Shown piece after piece: positions 32,623-44,018 of a stretch of DNA of 64,000 bases. This DNA comes from CAYWMD01 sp964458575 (GTDB lineage: Bacteria; Verrucomicrobiota; Verrucomicrobiia; Limisphaerales; JADLHS01): positions 1-64,000 of the forward strand of contig CAYWMD010000016.1 in the NCBI GenBank assembly GCA_964458575.1, read 5' to 3'. Made by a program: the position numbers and the translations under genes. Below the pieces are notes generated by a model that saw only the letters and a program-made list of their open reading frames with translations, did no database searches and was not told the DNA's origin. The number at the start of each line of letters is the position of its first letter. Position 1 is the stretch's first letter.

Positions 32623-33938
32623 CCTACGCCGAAGCCATTCAATTCCTCTACGGCCTGCGCTGGTTCGGCGCAAAGTTCGGGTTGGAGAACACGTTCAAGC
32701 TCGCGGAGTTGGCGGGTAATCCGCAGAACCAACTCCGCTTCATCCACGTCGCCGGCACGAACGGCAAGGGTTCGACATGTGCGATGTTGGAAAGTATTTA
32801 TCGCGCGGCGGGCTTGCGGGTGGGCTTGTTCACGTCGCCGCACCTCGTGTCGTTTCGCGAGCGCATTCAAGTGAACCGGCGGCTCATCGGCGAGGCGGAA
32901 GTGGTGCGGTTGGTCGGTGAAATGCAGCCCTGGCTGGCGACCTTCCCCGCCGAGCATCACCCAACGTTTTTTGAGGTGGTAACGGTGATGGCGCTGCGAT
33001 TTTTCGCCGAACAGAAATGCGACCTCGTGATTTGGGAAACCGGGCTAGGCGGACGGTTGGACGCCACCAATATCGTCACTCCGCTCGCCAGCGTCATCAC
33101 GAACATTGCCCTCGACCACCAGCAATGGCTCGGCAATACGCTCGGAGAAATCGCAACGGAAAAAGCGGGCATCATTAAAACCGGCGTCCCGGCGCTGACA
33201 GCGGCAAATGAACCAGAGGCATTGGAAGCCATCGAACGCGCGACCCGCGAACGAAACGCGCGGCTCAATGTCGTGGGTAGGGACGCCGCGATGCGGCGTC
33301 CGGACAGCGCAGCGCGCTGTCCCTACCTCTCATTGCTCGGCGAACACCAGCAATTGAATGCGGCGCTCGCTTTTGCGACGGTCGAAATGCTGCAAGATGA
33401 GATTCCCGTCTCGCCGTTGGCAATCCAAACGGGTCTGAACACAGTGCAATGGCCGGGCCGATTGCAGCTCGTCACACGCCCGGGTGGTCAGAGGTTTTTG
33501 CTCGACGCCGCGCACAACCCGGCAGGCGTTGAAATTCTCGCCAGCGCCCTTAAGAAATATTTTCCGACCGAAAAACCAACGCTGGTGTTGGGCATTTTGC
33601 GCGACAAAGATTGGCGAACCATGTGCGGGCAACTCGCGCCGCTGGCTACTCGAATTGTCACCGTTCCGGTTGGCAGCGAGCGCACAGTTTCGGCAGCGGA
33701 ATTGGCGGCGGCTTGTCGGGTAGCAAATCCGGCAGCGGACATTTTCGAGCGAGCTTCGTTCGAGGAAGCGATGAGCGCCGTTGGACAAGCCGACTTTGTG
33801 GTTATCACCGGCTCGCTTTATCTCATCGGCGAAGCGCTGGAGTGGCTGGGATTGAACCCCGAAGCCGGCGCGAGCGAGCGAGCGTTGAACGAGTGGGGTG
33901 GTGTGAAACACGACACTCTCAACATGCCGGCACGATGA
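32619..33938 (+). CDS. folC: Folylpolyglutamate/dihydrofolate synthase
   Basis: FolC adds glutamate to dihydropteroate and to folates. The 439-residue protein has the Mur-ligase-type P-loop GTNGKGSTCAMLESIYRAAG, then WETGLGGRLDATNIV and the carbamylated-lysine region. The C-terminal domain has DAAHNPAGVEILA. Residues 220-236 (GRDAAMRRPDSAARCPY) are encoded by a complete 52-bp palindromic element read in frame, between the central domain and LLGEHQQLNAALA. The gene is coupled to its neighbours on both sides by ATGA overlaps. Confidence 0.93.
   Translation: MTYAEAIQFLYGLRWFGAKFGLENTFKLAELAGNPQNQLRFIHVAGTNGKGSTCAMLESIYRAAGLRVGLFTSPHLVSFRERIQVNRRLIGEAEVVRLVGEMQPWLATFPAEHHPTFFEVVTVMALRFFAEQKCDLVIWETGLGGRLDATNIVTPLASVITNIALDHQQWLGNTLGEIATEKAGIIKTGVPALTAANEPEALEAIERATRERNARLNVVGRDAAMRRPDSAARCPYLSLLGEHQQLNAALAFATVEMLQDEIPVSPLAIQTGLNTVQWPGRLQLVTRPGGQRFLLDAAHNPAGVEILASALKKYFPTEKPTLVLGILRDKDWRTMCGQLAPLATRIVTVPVGSERTVSAAELAAACRVANPAADIFERASFEEAMSAVGQADFVVITGSLYLIGEALEWLGLNPEAGASERALNEWGGVKHDTLNMPAR
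33276..33327. repeat. 52-bp twin-hairpin element within folC
   Basis: Outer arms GGTAGGGAC and GTCCCTACC enclose two perfect hairpins, GACGCCGCGATGCGGCGTC (33282-33300) and GACAGCGCAGCGCGCTGTC (33303-33321). The outer arms match the termini of the 131-bp element at 16149-16279. It starts exactly on a codon boundary of folC and introduces no stop. Confidence 0.9.
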
Positions 33939-34612
33939 AACCGTTCAAAGGCATCCGGGCCGTGACCTTCGACGTGGGCAGCACGTTGATTGAACCGTTT
34001 CCGTCCGTTGGACACATTTATGCCGAAGTCGCCGCGGCGCACGGGCACGGCAACTTTTCGCCAGACGCTTTGGACCAGCGCTTTCGTGCGGCGTTCCAGG
34101 TTTTCGGCAGTTTGGTCAACACGAAAGAGGAATGGGCGCGCATTGTGAACGAGACTTTTGCCGGTCTGCTACCGCAAACGGCGAGCGGAAGTCTCTTTCC
34201 GGTGCTCTACGACCGCTTCGCCCAAGCCGGTCCGTGGCGGATTTTCGACGACGTTTTGCCGGTGCTCGTCGCGCTGCAACGACGCGGCGTGAAGTTGGGA
34301 ATCATTTCAAATTGGGACGACCGTCTGCGTCCGCTTCTCAACTCGCTCAAGCTCGCCCGCTATTTTGAAGTCGTTATCGTTTCGTGCGAGGCCGGTATCT
34401 GCAAGCCCGCGCCGGAAATTTTTGCGGCAGCGGTGAAGCAACTCGTCACGCCCGCCGCTGCGATCCTGCACGTGGGCGACAGCTTTGAAAGAGACGTTCA
34501 AGGCGCGCGGGCCGCTGGTTTGAACGCGGTTCAAATCGCGCGCCTCGGAGAACCAGGAAACGACACGATCGCTTCCTTGCTCACGATCATTCCGCTGCTC
34601 GACGAGCAATAG
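33935..34612 (+). CDS. HAD-superfamily hydrolase
   Basis: A 225-residue HAD hydrolase with motif I FDVGSTLIEP, where the usual second aspartate position is serine (DVGST). It also has motif II ISNWDDR, the motif III lysine in ICKPAPEIF and motif IV HVGDSFERDVQGARAAG. The cap domain is helical, as in HDHD3/phosphoglycolate phosphatase relatives. It likely dephosphorylates a small metabolite; the substrate is unknown. ATG 33935 overlaps the folC stop. The frame extends further upstream inside folC, but that part is not conserved-looking. Confidence 0.85.
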   Translation: MKPFKGIRAVTFDVGSTLIEPFPSVGHIYAEVAAAHGHGNFSPDALDQRFRAAFQVFGSLVNTKEEWARIVNETFAGLLPQTASGSLFPVLYDRFAQAGPWRIFDDVLPVLVALQRRGVKLGIISNWDDRLRPLLNSLKLARYFEVVIVSCEAGICKPAPEIFAAAVKQLVTPAAAILHVGDSFERDVQGARAAGLNAVQIARLGEPGNDTIASLLTIIPLLDEQ

Positions 34613-34668
34613 AGGATTAGCGTCCGCCAATTTTTGTCGAAGCGACCCTTATACCCAACGTCAGTCCA

Positions 34669-34697
34669 TTGACGAAACGGTATGCGAATCATTAGAT
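34669..34697 (+). promoter_or_regulatory. Candidate promoter of the sdh operon
   Basis: TTGACG (34669-34674) is followed after 17 bp by TTAGAT (34692-34697), leaving a leader of about 45 nt before the sdhC ATG. The -10 is weak (three of six consensus positions). Confidence 0.35.
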
Positions 34698-34748
34698 TTT
34701 CCACATTCGCGAGAGCATCCAAGCCTCGCCGTTTATCAACAGTTCTGG

Positions 34749-35504
34749 ATGAGCAGTAACGCAAGCCTTTTCAGATCGTCGCTGGGCAAGAAATTTGTCA
34801 TGGCAGCGACCGGAGCTTTGCTTTTTTTGTTTGTAGTCGGGCACATGGTGGGCAATCTGCAAATCTTCCTCGGCCCGGAGGCCATCAACCGTTACGGCCA
34901 TTTGCTCCAGTCCAATGTGGAATTGCTCTGGCCGGTGCGACTCGGCTTGCTCGCGATCCTGCTCCTGCATGTGTGGTCAGCCGCAAAGGTGTCCCGGGAA
35001 AACAAGGCCGCGCGTCCGGTCGGTTACGCGGGTGACCCGGCAGCGCCGGGGGCAAGTTATGCGTCGCGGACGATGCTGATGAGCGGCCTGATCGTGGGCG
35101 CGTTCATCATTTATCACCTGTTGCACTACACGGTCCAAGTGCAGGCCATCAATCTTTCGGGCCGGGATTTTGTGCCCTTGCACGACGAACAGGGTCGGCA
35201 CGATGTTTACGCGATGATGGTGATTGGCTTTCAACAGCCGCTCGTCGCCGGGTTTTACCTGGTTGCCATGGCGTTGCTCTGCACGCATCTGAGCCACGGC
35301 GTTTACGCGATGTTCCAATCGCTGGGAATCAAGGTGGGTTTCTGCCCGGGTCTGCCCAAATGCCTCGCCCGGTGGGCCTCGATCCTGATCTTTGTCGGCT
35401 ATGCTTCGATTCCAACGGCGATTCTCGTCGGGGGCGTGGGCGCGGATTACGTGAAAAAACATCACGCCACGCCGGTCAGTTTGGGAAAGGAGGTCGCGAA
35501 GTAA
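34749..35504 (+). CDS. sdhC: Succinate dehydrogenase/fumarate reductase cytochrome b subunit
   Basis: A 251-residue integral membrane protein with five hydrophobic helices. This is the single-subunit type-B (diheme) anchor found in Bacteroidetes- and Chlamydia-like succinate:quinone oxidoreductases. Candidate haem histidines lie in VVGHMVGNLQ, RYGHLLQ, LLLHVWSA, YHLLHYTVQ and CTHLSHGVYAMFQ. It anchors SdhA and SdhB to the inner membrane and passes electrons to menaquinone. The start is ATG 34749. sdhA follows after one base. Confidence 0.92.
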   Translation: MSSNASLFRSSLGKKFVMAATGALLFLFVVGHMVGNLQIFLGPEAINRYGHLLQSNVELLWPVRLGLLAILLLHVWSAAKVSRENKAARPVGYAGDPAAPGASYASRTMLMSGLIVGAFIIYHLLHYTVQVQAINLSGRDFVPLHDEQGRHDVYAMMVIGFQQPLVAGFYLVAMALLCTHLSHGVYAMFQSLGIKVGFCPGLPKCLARWASILIFVGYASIPTAILVGGVGADYVKKHHATPVSLGKEVAK

Positions 35505-35505
35505 T

Positions 35506-37415
<1,910 letters not shown>

Positions 37416-37419
<4 letters not shown>

Positions 37420-38015
37420 TAAAACGCGATGCCAACATCGTCCCGCCGGAGCGAATTCAACGCGGCATTTATCAGATCCGCGGCCAGCGGGTGCTGCTCG
37501 ATCGCGATCTGGCAACTCTGTATGGCGTGGAAACCCGGGCGCTGAATCAGGCGGTGCGCCGAAACCTCGAGCGATTTCCCGCTGACTTCATGTTCGCGCT
37601 GACGCGCAAAGAGATCCGGAGGATGTCACAAATTGTGATATCCTCAGAACTCAAATTTTCCAAAAGCGTCCTGGCTTTCACGGAGCAAGGCGTCGCCATG
37701 CTGTCGAGCGTGTTGAACAGCCCGCGCGCCGTGCGGGTCAACATCGAAATCATGCGCGCGTTCGTCCGGTTACGGCAGATGTTGGCCACCAATGCCGAAC
37801 TGTCCCGTCGCCTTGATGAATTGGAGAACCAATACGACGAGCAATTCAAAGCCGTGTTCGACGCTATCCGACAACTGATGAAAGAAGTGCGCCCGGCGAA
37901 ACCCAAACCCCGCCGGGAAATTGGCTTTCACACGCTGATGGATTCGCGCGATGCTTTGCGCGCACGGCGCCGGCCCAAAGGCCCTGTCACGTATCGCATC
38001 CGGAGATTTCGTTGA
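37416..38015 (+). CDS. ORF6N-domain DNA-binding protein within the sdh operon
   Basis: A 199-residue protein starting at GTG 37416, overlapping the sdhA TGA. Residues 14-100 form an ORF6N domain (RVLLDRDLATLYGVETRALN, VRRNLERFPADFMFALT, then VLNSPRAVRVNIEIMRAFVR). This phage- and plasmid-type DNA-binding domain occurs in antirepressors and mobile DNA. A coiled coil (SRRLDELENQYDEQFKAVF) and a basic tail follow. Its TGA overlaps the sdhB ATG by one base. An accessory gene coupled on both sides inside sdhCAB is most unusual; function is unknown. Confidence 0.9.
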
Positions 38016-38791
38016 TGAACCTCACCCTCAAAGTCTGGCGACAGAAGAACGCGACCGCGCCCGGCGGCTTCGAAACCTACGAGGCCCACGACATCATCGC
38101 GGACATGTCGTTCCTGGAGATGCTCGATGTGGTGAACGAGAAGCTGATCGCCGAGGGTAAAGAGCCGATCGCGTTCGACAGTGACTGCCGCGAAGGTATC
38201 TGCGGCACGTGTTCCCTGGTCATAAACGGCGTCCCGCATGGCGGACACAAAGGCACAACGGCTTGCCAGTTGCACATGCGGCATTTTCACGACGGTCAGA
38301 CCATCACGATCGAGCCTTGGCGTGCAAAAGCTTTCCCGACGGTCAAGGACCTGGTCGTAAACCGCGACGCGTTCGAGCGAATCATTCAGGCGGGCGGATT
38401 CATTTCGGTGAACACCGGTAACGCGCCTGATGCGAATGCGATTCCCGTTCCCAAGGAAATTGCCGAGACGGCGATGGACGCGGCGGCGTGCATCGGTTGC
38501 GGAGCGTGCGTGGCCGCGTGCAAGAACGCCAGCGCCATGCTGTTCGTCAGCGCAAAAGTTTCCCACCTCAACCAACTGCCGCAGGGCAAAGCCGAAAAAG
38601 ACCGCCGGGTGCGCAACATGGTCGCGCAGATGGACGCCGAAGGATTCGGCAATTGCACCGTCACCGGTTCGTGCGAAGCCGTCTGCCCGAAGGAAATCAG
38701 CCTGGACTTCATCGCCAAGATGAACCGCGATTACGCCGTCGCGCTGGTGAAGGGCGAGCCGAAGCGCGCCAAGGCCGGTGGCGCGGGCTGA
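38015..38791 (+). CDS. sdhB: Succinate dehydrogenase/fumarate reductase iron-sulfur subunit
   Basis: A 258-residue protein. The [2Fe-2S] site is CREGICGTC, the [4Fe-4S] site CIGCGACVAACKN, and the [3Fe-4S] site uses CTVTGSCEAVCPKE. It relays electrons from SdhA to the cytochrome b subunit. The linker between the clusters, rich in charged residues (NQLPQGKAEKDRRVRN), is as in the type-B enzymes. ATG 38015 is preferred over the TTG one codon earlier. It is separated from sdhA by the ORF6N gene but remains in the same overlapping reading chain. Confidence 0.95.
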   Translation: MNLTLKVWRQKNATAPGGFETYEAHDIIADMSFLEMLDVVNEKLIAEGKEPIAFDSDCREGICGTCSLVINGVPHGGHKGTTACQLHMRHFHDGQTITIEPWRAKAFPTVKDLVVNRDAFERIIQAGGFISVNTGNAPDANAIPVPKEIAETAMDAAACIGCGACVAACKNASAMLFVSAKVSHLNQLPQGKAEKDRRVRNMVAQMDAEGFGNCTVTGSCEAVCPKEISLDFIAKMNRDYAVALVKGEPKRAKAGGAG

Positions 38792-38819
38792 TTCACCCGA
38801 GGCTCACGTTCCGACAACT

Positions 38820-41720
38820 TTACTTTCCGTTCGCGGACGCCTTTCCCGCCATCGCCTCACGACCCAGCAGTCGGGCAAGGAAACCCAGCTCCGGATCATT
38901 GACATCGAACTGGCGACCGAGCGCGATGAATTCCGCCGCCCGGTTAAAATCCCCATTGAGAATTGCGGCGCGGGCGGCAACAGCGGCAAAACTGGCGGAG
39001 CTTTTCTCGGGTGACTTCGCGCCGGTGGCGGCGAGTTCCGTGATGAGCGCATGGCGGACCACGTCCGCGTTCTGCTTGAAATCGCCCTCACCGCGCTGCA
39101 ACGCCGCGCGGGCCTGCACGAACCGGGTCACCGCTTCACTCGCATTGGGTGGCAGCATGCCCGCGGCATCGCCGGCACTGGAGTCAAAAACACAGGGCGG
39201 TTTGAAAAGAATGGGTTTGTCCCTGTCCGCACCGACTCCGTGGCGCTTGAGGCGATCAGCGATGACAACCCAGAGTTCGGGATTGATGGTGTCGTGGTTG
39301 AAAACACCCCGCAACTGGAGGTCGTCCAGACCGGCCAACGCGCGCCGCCGCTCCGCCGGGGCGAAGCCCTCCTGCCAGGTGCGTTCATCGTAGCGCGCAA
39401 TGCGTGTGGCTTTCGTACCGATGAAAAACGCCACCGGCGCTTCATACTCGAGCACGGGGAAACCGTCGGTCTGGATCGGACCCGGTCCGGCGATGCACGG
39501 CGCGGTGCGTTGCGAGGCGAACAGCCGGGCCAGCAGCGCCTCGGGCGTGTTCAGGTCAATGGATTCCAGGTCCTTGCGCACTTTCTCGTTTTGATAGGCC
39601 CGCCGCAAATCCGCCAGCGTCAACTCCCACGGCCGGTCCGAACCCAACAGCGCAATGTCGCCGGCGTTTGTGTCCCAGATTTCCATCACCGGAAAAACCG
39701 AGCCGAACGTGCGCAACACCATCTCCACGATGCCGTCGTGCATTTCATAAACGTGGAACCACTGAACCATGATGCCGCCGGGCTTCAACCGTTTGGCGGC
39801 CAGTTCGTAAAACTCGCGGCTGAACACGCTGCCGACGCCCGCAAACCACGGGTTCGATGGCTCGCTCACGATCACGTCGTAAAGTTTCGGCTCGAGCTTG
39901 AGCACGGTCCGGGCGTCCTCGATGCGGATGCGGGTGACGGGATTGGTCCGCACTCCGCGGTTCCACGGTGCGAAATAATCCACAGCGCGGGTGACGGGCT
40001 CGCAATTGTCCGCGACGGTGAGGTGCTTGATGGGATAAGCCAGGAAGCCGCTGCAACTGATGCCGCTGGCCAGTCCCAACACGAACACGTCCTCGCTCCC
40101 GGGTCGCGCCAACATCGGCAGATGCGCCAGGAGCAATTGCGTGGTCAGGTCGCCCTTACTGGAGGCTTCCGCCTTGCCGTTGATGCGCAGACCGATGTCG
40201 GCGTCCGGCCCTTCGCCGGTGGTGGTCTCCACATTGACCGTGGCATCCGGTGCGTCTTCATAGAAGAGAATTTTGACCAGTTGCTTCCGCAGCTTGATCG
40301 TGTCGGGGGCCGCCACCGTTTCGCGGGTGCGGAACACCCCGGAACTCAACACGTGCCGCCAGCCTTCATTCCCGATCGCGCACGACACCACCAAACCGGA
40401 TGCCACAATCGCCCCGAGGCCGAACAGGGCCCGCCGCCGCGCATGCCAGGCCAGCAGCAAGCCGGGCAAACACAATCCGAGCGCCAGCACGTTGAACGCA
40501 TTGCGCAACCCCGCTTTTGGCATCAGAATGAATCCCGTCACCAGCACCCCAACGACCGCGCCCAGCGTGTTCCACGTCAACAAACGTCCAACGCGTCCGC
40601 CGAATCCCTGGCCCGACTCGGACTCCCGGCGCAAGCACAGCGGCAGCACGGCGCCGATCAGAGCGGCCGGTACCCCCAGAATCACAATCGAGAATCCCGC
40701 CATGATCATCTGGTAAAACCGATACCCCATGCGCGTGGGGGCCAGTCCCACGCGGATCTGCCGGTAAACCTCCACCCATTGTTCGATGCCCCACACCAGC
40801 AAACCCACCACGGCCGCCGCCGCCAGCAAGAGCAGAATGATGGTGCCCTCGCTCCGCCAACGCTTGAAACGCGGTGACGCCGCCACTGCCCCGCCCAAGC
40901 CGATGCCCAGAATAAATGCCATTAACACGACCGCAAACGCCTGCAACGACGCGCCAAAAATCAACGTGAGCGACCGCGAAGCGAGCACTTCCAATCCCAT
41001 GGAAACCGCGCCGGTCAACGCCACCAGCAACGCGGCCCATCGCATGGGCATGACATTTTGCCCCGACGCTGTTGGCTCGACCATGGCGGGTGCCGGTGTC
41101 GTCACCGCCGGCACCTCCGCCAGCTTGCGGCTCAAGGCGATGGCGGCAATTCCCACAATCACGTTGGCCAGCGCCGTTATTTGCAGCGCCGAAACCAACC
41201 CCAGCGAGCGAATCAGAAAGAAGCCGGCCACGAACGAACCGAAGACCGCGCCCAGACTGTTGACGGAGTAAAACCGCGCCGACCAGCGCCCGGCATCATT
41301 CGATTGTTTCTGCAACCAGGCCGCGAGCAACGGCAACGTTCCGCCCATGAGGATCGTTGGCAGCAACAGCAGCCCCACACTCAAGATGCCTTTCAACAGG
41401 AACATGCCCGACGCGCTTTCGTAAATCTTCGAGCCGACACCGACGAACACCTTGTCCGCCAGCGCGTAGATGAAGCTGAAGAAGAAAGCGTACAACCCGA
41501 TGAGTCCCTCGAGATACCCGTAGGCCGCCAAGGGGCGTTGCAGCAGATCGGATCGGCTGCCGATGATGCGGTTGCCCAGCGCCAGCCCGCCCATGAACAC
41601 CGCCAGCACCACCGTCTGCGCCTGCACCGTGCTGCCCAGCATCAATGAGAGATACTTGGACCACACCACCTCATAAATGAGCGCAGTGGCGCCGGAACAA
41701 AAGAACAGGAACAGGATCAT
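38820..41720 (-). CDS. Fused MFS-like transporter and spermidine-synthase-like methyltransferase fold
   Basis: A protein of about 966 residues. The N-terminal half contains roughly 14 membrane helices (SGATALIYEVVWSKYLSLML is the typical opening). The second half carries a spermidine-synthase-type Rossmann domain (VLGLASGISCSGFL, LYDVIVSEPSNPWFAGVGSV, LKPGGIMVQWFH). The C-terminus is helical and TPR-like (AAILNGDFNRAAEFIALG). This fusion is widespread in Planctomycetes and Verrucomicrobia, and its substrate is unknown. ATG 41720 starts the first helix; a GTG at 41801 would add 27 residues. It converges on sdhB. Confidence 0.85.
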   Translation of the reverse strand: MILFLFFCSGATALIYEVVWSKYLSLMLGSTVQAQTVVLAVFMGGLALGNRIIGSRSDLLQRPLAAYGYLEGLIGLYAFFFSFIYALADKVFVGVGSKIYESASGMFLLKGILSVGLLLLPTILMGGTLPLLAAWLQKQSNDAGRWSARFYSVNSLGAVFGSFVAGFFLIRSLGLVSALQITALANVIVGIAAIALSRKLAEVPAVTTPAPAMVEPTASGQNVMPMRWAALLVALTGAVSMGLEVLASRSLTLIFGASLQAFAVVLMAFILGIGLGGAVAASPRFKRWRSEGTIILLLLAAAAVVGLLVWGIEQWVEVYRQIRVGLAPTRMGYRFYQMIMAGFSIVILGVPAALIGAVLPLCLRRESESGQGFGGRVGRLLTWNTLGAVVGVLVTGFILMPKAGLRNAFNVLALGLCLPGLLLAWHARRRALFGLGAIVASGLVVSCAIGNEGWRHVLSSGVFRTRETVAAPDTIKLRKQLVKILFYEDAPDATVNVETTTGEGPDADIGLRINGKAEASSKGDLTTQLLLAHLPMLARPGSEDVFVLGLASGISCSGFLAYPIKHLTVADNCEPVTRAVDYFAPWNRGVRTNPVTRIRIEDARTVLKLEPKLYDVIVSEPSNPWFAGVGSVFSREFYELAAKRLKPGGIMVQWFHVYEMHDGIVEMVLRTFGSVFPVMEIWDTNAGDIALLGSDRPWELTLADLRRAYQNEKVRKDLESIDLNTPEALLARLFASQRTAPCIAGPGPIQTDGFPVLEYEAPVAFFIGTKATRIARYDERTWQEGFAPAERRRALAGLDDLQLRGVFNHDTINPELWVVIADRLKRHGVGADRDKPILFKPPCVFDSSAGDAAGMLPPNASEAVTRFVQARAALQRGEGDFKQNADVVRHALITELAATGAKSPEKSSASFAAVAARAAILNGDFNRAAEFIALGRQFDVNDPELGFLARLLGREAMAGKASANGK

Positions 41721-41867
41721 TCCGGCGGAAAGATTGCAAACGGCGGGCCAACGCACAACGGAGCAATCGCCCGCATCAGGTTCAGCCCGGCGTTGGATCA
41801 CCGTCCTACAACTTGTCAGTTCCGCCCAAAAAACGAGCCTCCGTCGGCGGACCCGGCGTGAACCGGC

Positions 41868-43994
41868 TCAGCGATCTGGCAACGCAAACGCGACGTAGGC
41901 ATCGCCGCTTTTCGTGCCGCACTTGCCGCCGCCGCAAGCGATGACGACGTATTGCCGGCCGTTGCGCAGATACGTGGCCGGTGTGGCGTAGCCGGCGGCG
42001 GGCAGTTTGGATTGCCAGAGAACCTTGCCGGTCTTCTGGTCAAACGCGCGGATCCTTTCGTCCTTCGTCGCCGCGATGAATACCACGCCGCCCGCGGTGA
42101 CGACCGGGCCGCCGTAATTTTCCGTGCCGGTGGGAGGAATCCCGCGCGCGGTGAGTTCCGGCAGTTCGCCCAGGTTTACGCGCCAGACGTAGTCGCCGGT
42201 GTTCAGGTCAATGGCGTTGAGCGTGCCCCACGGCGGCTTGCACGCCGGATAGCCGTTGGTGTCCACCCAGCGAATGTAGCCGGTGTGGGTGTAAGGAACG
42301 TCAATCAGAACGTCGTCCGCGGCTTGTTGAGCGGCGGTGCGGTCCGGTGGCGCTTCGCCCAGGAGAAAGCCGGCGACCGCCATCTTCTGCGCCTCGGACA
42401 AGAATGAAAAGCTCGGCATCATGCCGCGGCCCGTGCCGAGCAGTTGCACAATGTCCGGCTTCTTGAGCTTCTGGGCGACCTTCTCCAGGGACGGAAAGCC
42501 GCGTTCCGCGTTGCCGGCGCGATTGAGCCCATGACACGCGGCGCAAATCTGACTGTAAATTCGCTCACCGCTCGACAAGGGCACCCCGCCCCTGGACTTC
42601 GCATCCGCCATCGTCACGGTGCAGGGGATGTCGCGCCCGTTGACGTAAAGGATTCCCTTGCGCGGGTCCACCGCCGCACCGCCCCATTCCGCGCCGCCGT
42701 CGAAGCCAGGGAAGACGATGGTGCCTTCGCGGCTGGGCGGCATGTAGGGAGCGTGGGGGCGGAACTTGACGAATTGATCGAGAATGATCCGGTGCGATTC
42801 CGGGGAGATGTCCGTGATTTCATCCGCCGAGAACAGTTGCCGCGAAAATGGCGCGGGCTTGAGCGGAAACGGCTGGGTGGGCCAGGCGTACTCGCCCGGG
42901 ATGTCGGACATGGGCACGGCACGTTCTTCAATTGGGAACAGCGATTCGCCGGTTTCGCGATTGAAGACAAAAACGTGACCGGACTTGGTGACCTGCGCGA
43001 CGGCATCAATGAACTTGCCGTCGCGTTTCACGCGGACCAGTGTCGGCGGCGCGGGCGGGTCGCGGTCCCAAATGTCGTGGTGAACGAATTGGAAATGCCA
43101 GAGTCGTTTGCCCGTGTTGGCGTCCAGCGCAAGCAGGCAGTTGGCAAAAAGATTCTGGCCGATGCGGTTGCCGCCCCAGAAATCGTAGGCCGCCGAACCG
43201 GTCGGCACGAAGACGATGCCGCGCGGTTCGTCCATGGCCATGCCGGCCCAGCAATTCGCGCCGCCCACGTGCTTCCACGCGTCTTCGGGCCAGGTCTCAT
43301 AGCCGAATTCGCCCGGATGCGGGATCGTGTGAAAGATCCAGGCCATCTTCCCGGTGCGCACATTGTAGGCCCGAATGTGCCCCGGCGCGGACGGCGCCGG
43401 TCCTTCACCGACGGTTGAGGGCAGAACCAGCAGATCGCGATAAATCACGCCCGGCGTGGTGGAGACCACGCGCAACTTGGACGTGTCGCGCCCCAGACCT
43501 GATTTGAGGTCCACGCGGCCTTGATCGCCGAACGAGGAAACGAGCTGTCCATTTCCGGCGTTGACGGCAAATAAATATTGTCCCGCCGTGTAGAGGATGC
43601 GGCGGTCATCGCCATCGGCCCAGTAAACCACGCCTCGGTTGACGCCCGCGCCCTCGCCGCCATTTTTCGCCGGGTCAAAGCGCCACCGTTCTTTTCCAGA
43701 ATCGGCGTCCAACGCCAGCAGTTCCAGCCGCGGCGAGATCCCATAAAGCACGCCGCCCACGCTCAATGGATTGCATTGAATCTGCGTCCGCTTGTCGGGT
43801 TGCAAGTCGCCCGAGTGATGCGTCCAAGCCACTTCGAGGCGATGCACGTTACGCGTGTTGATTTGCTTGAGCGGCGAGTAATGGCTGTTTGCCTTGTCGC
43901 CAAGATAGGCGGGCCAGTCGCGCGATTCAGCGGCGGTGACAAATCCTCGGGTTAACCACAGGAAACAAACGAGGGCGAATATTTTGATGTGCAT
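41868..43994 (-). CDS. PQQ-dependent dehydrogenase with inserted cytochrome c domain
   Basis: A 708-residue periplasmic quinoprotein with a signal peptide (MHIKIFALVCFLWLTRGFVT). Its eight-bladed propeller has tryptophan-docking repeats such as SGKERWRFDP, TGKRLWHFQFVHHDIWDRDP and TGKVLWQSKL. A cytochrome c domain with the haem motif CAACH and a later methionine-rich stretch (GRGMMPSF) is inserted before the final blades. It oxidises a sugar or alcohol and passes electrons to the respiratory chain. The start is ATG 43994. It stands beside a pseudopilin gene. Substrate is unknown; the glucose dehydrogenase-like class is inferred. Confidence 0.9.
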   Translation of the reverse strand: MHIKIFALVCFLWLTRGFVTAAESRDWPAYLGDKANSHYSPLKQINTRNVHRLEVAWTHHSGDLQPDKRTQIQCNPLSVGGVLYGISPRLELLALDADSGKERWRFDPAKNGGEGAGVNRGVVYWADGDDRRILYTAGQYLFAVNAGNGQLVSSFGDQGRVDLKSGLGRDTSKLRVVSTTPGVIYRDLLVLPSTVGEGPAPSAPGHIRAYNVRTGKMAWIFHTIPHPGEFGYETWPEDAWKHVGGANCWAGMAMDEPRGIVFVPTGSAAYDFWGGNRIGQNLFANCLLALDANTGKRLWHFQFVHHDIWDRDPPAPPTLVRVKRDGKFIDAVAQVTKSGHVFVFNRETGESLFPIEERAVPMSDIPGEYAWPTQPFPLKPAPFSRQLFSADEITDISPESHRIILDQFVKFRPHAPYMPPSREGTIVFPGFDGGAEWGGAAVDPRKGILYVNGRDIPCTVTMADAKSRGGVPLSSGERIYSQICAACHGLNRAGNAERGFPSLEKVAQKLKKPDIVQLLGTGRGMMPSFSFLSEAQKMAVAGFLLGEAPPDRTAAQQAADDVLIDVPYTHTGYIRWVDTNGYPACKPPWGTLNAIDLNTGDYVWRVNLGELPELTARGIPPTGTENYGGPVVTAGGVVFIAATKDERIRAFDQKTGKVLWQSKLPAAGYATPATYLRNGRQYVVIACGGGKCGTKSGDAYVAFALPDR

Positions 43995-44018
43995 GCTGGG
44001 TCGAGTTCGGCCGACAAA

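Noticed and set aside
39051..40877. A 608-codon open frame opposite the transporter/spermidine-synthase-like gene
   Set aside because: Its composition is rich in Arg, Gln and His with no hydrophobic core pattern, typical of antisense GC-rich reading, while the minus strand encodes recognisable motifs.
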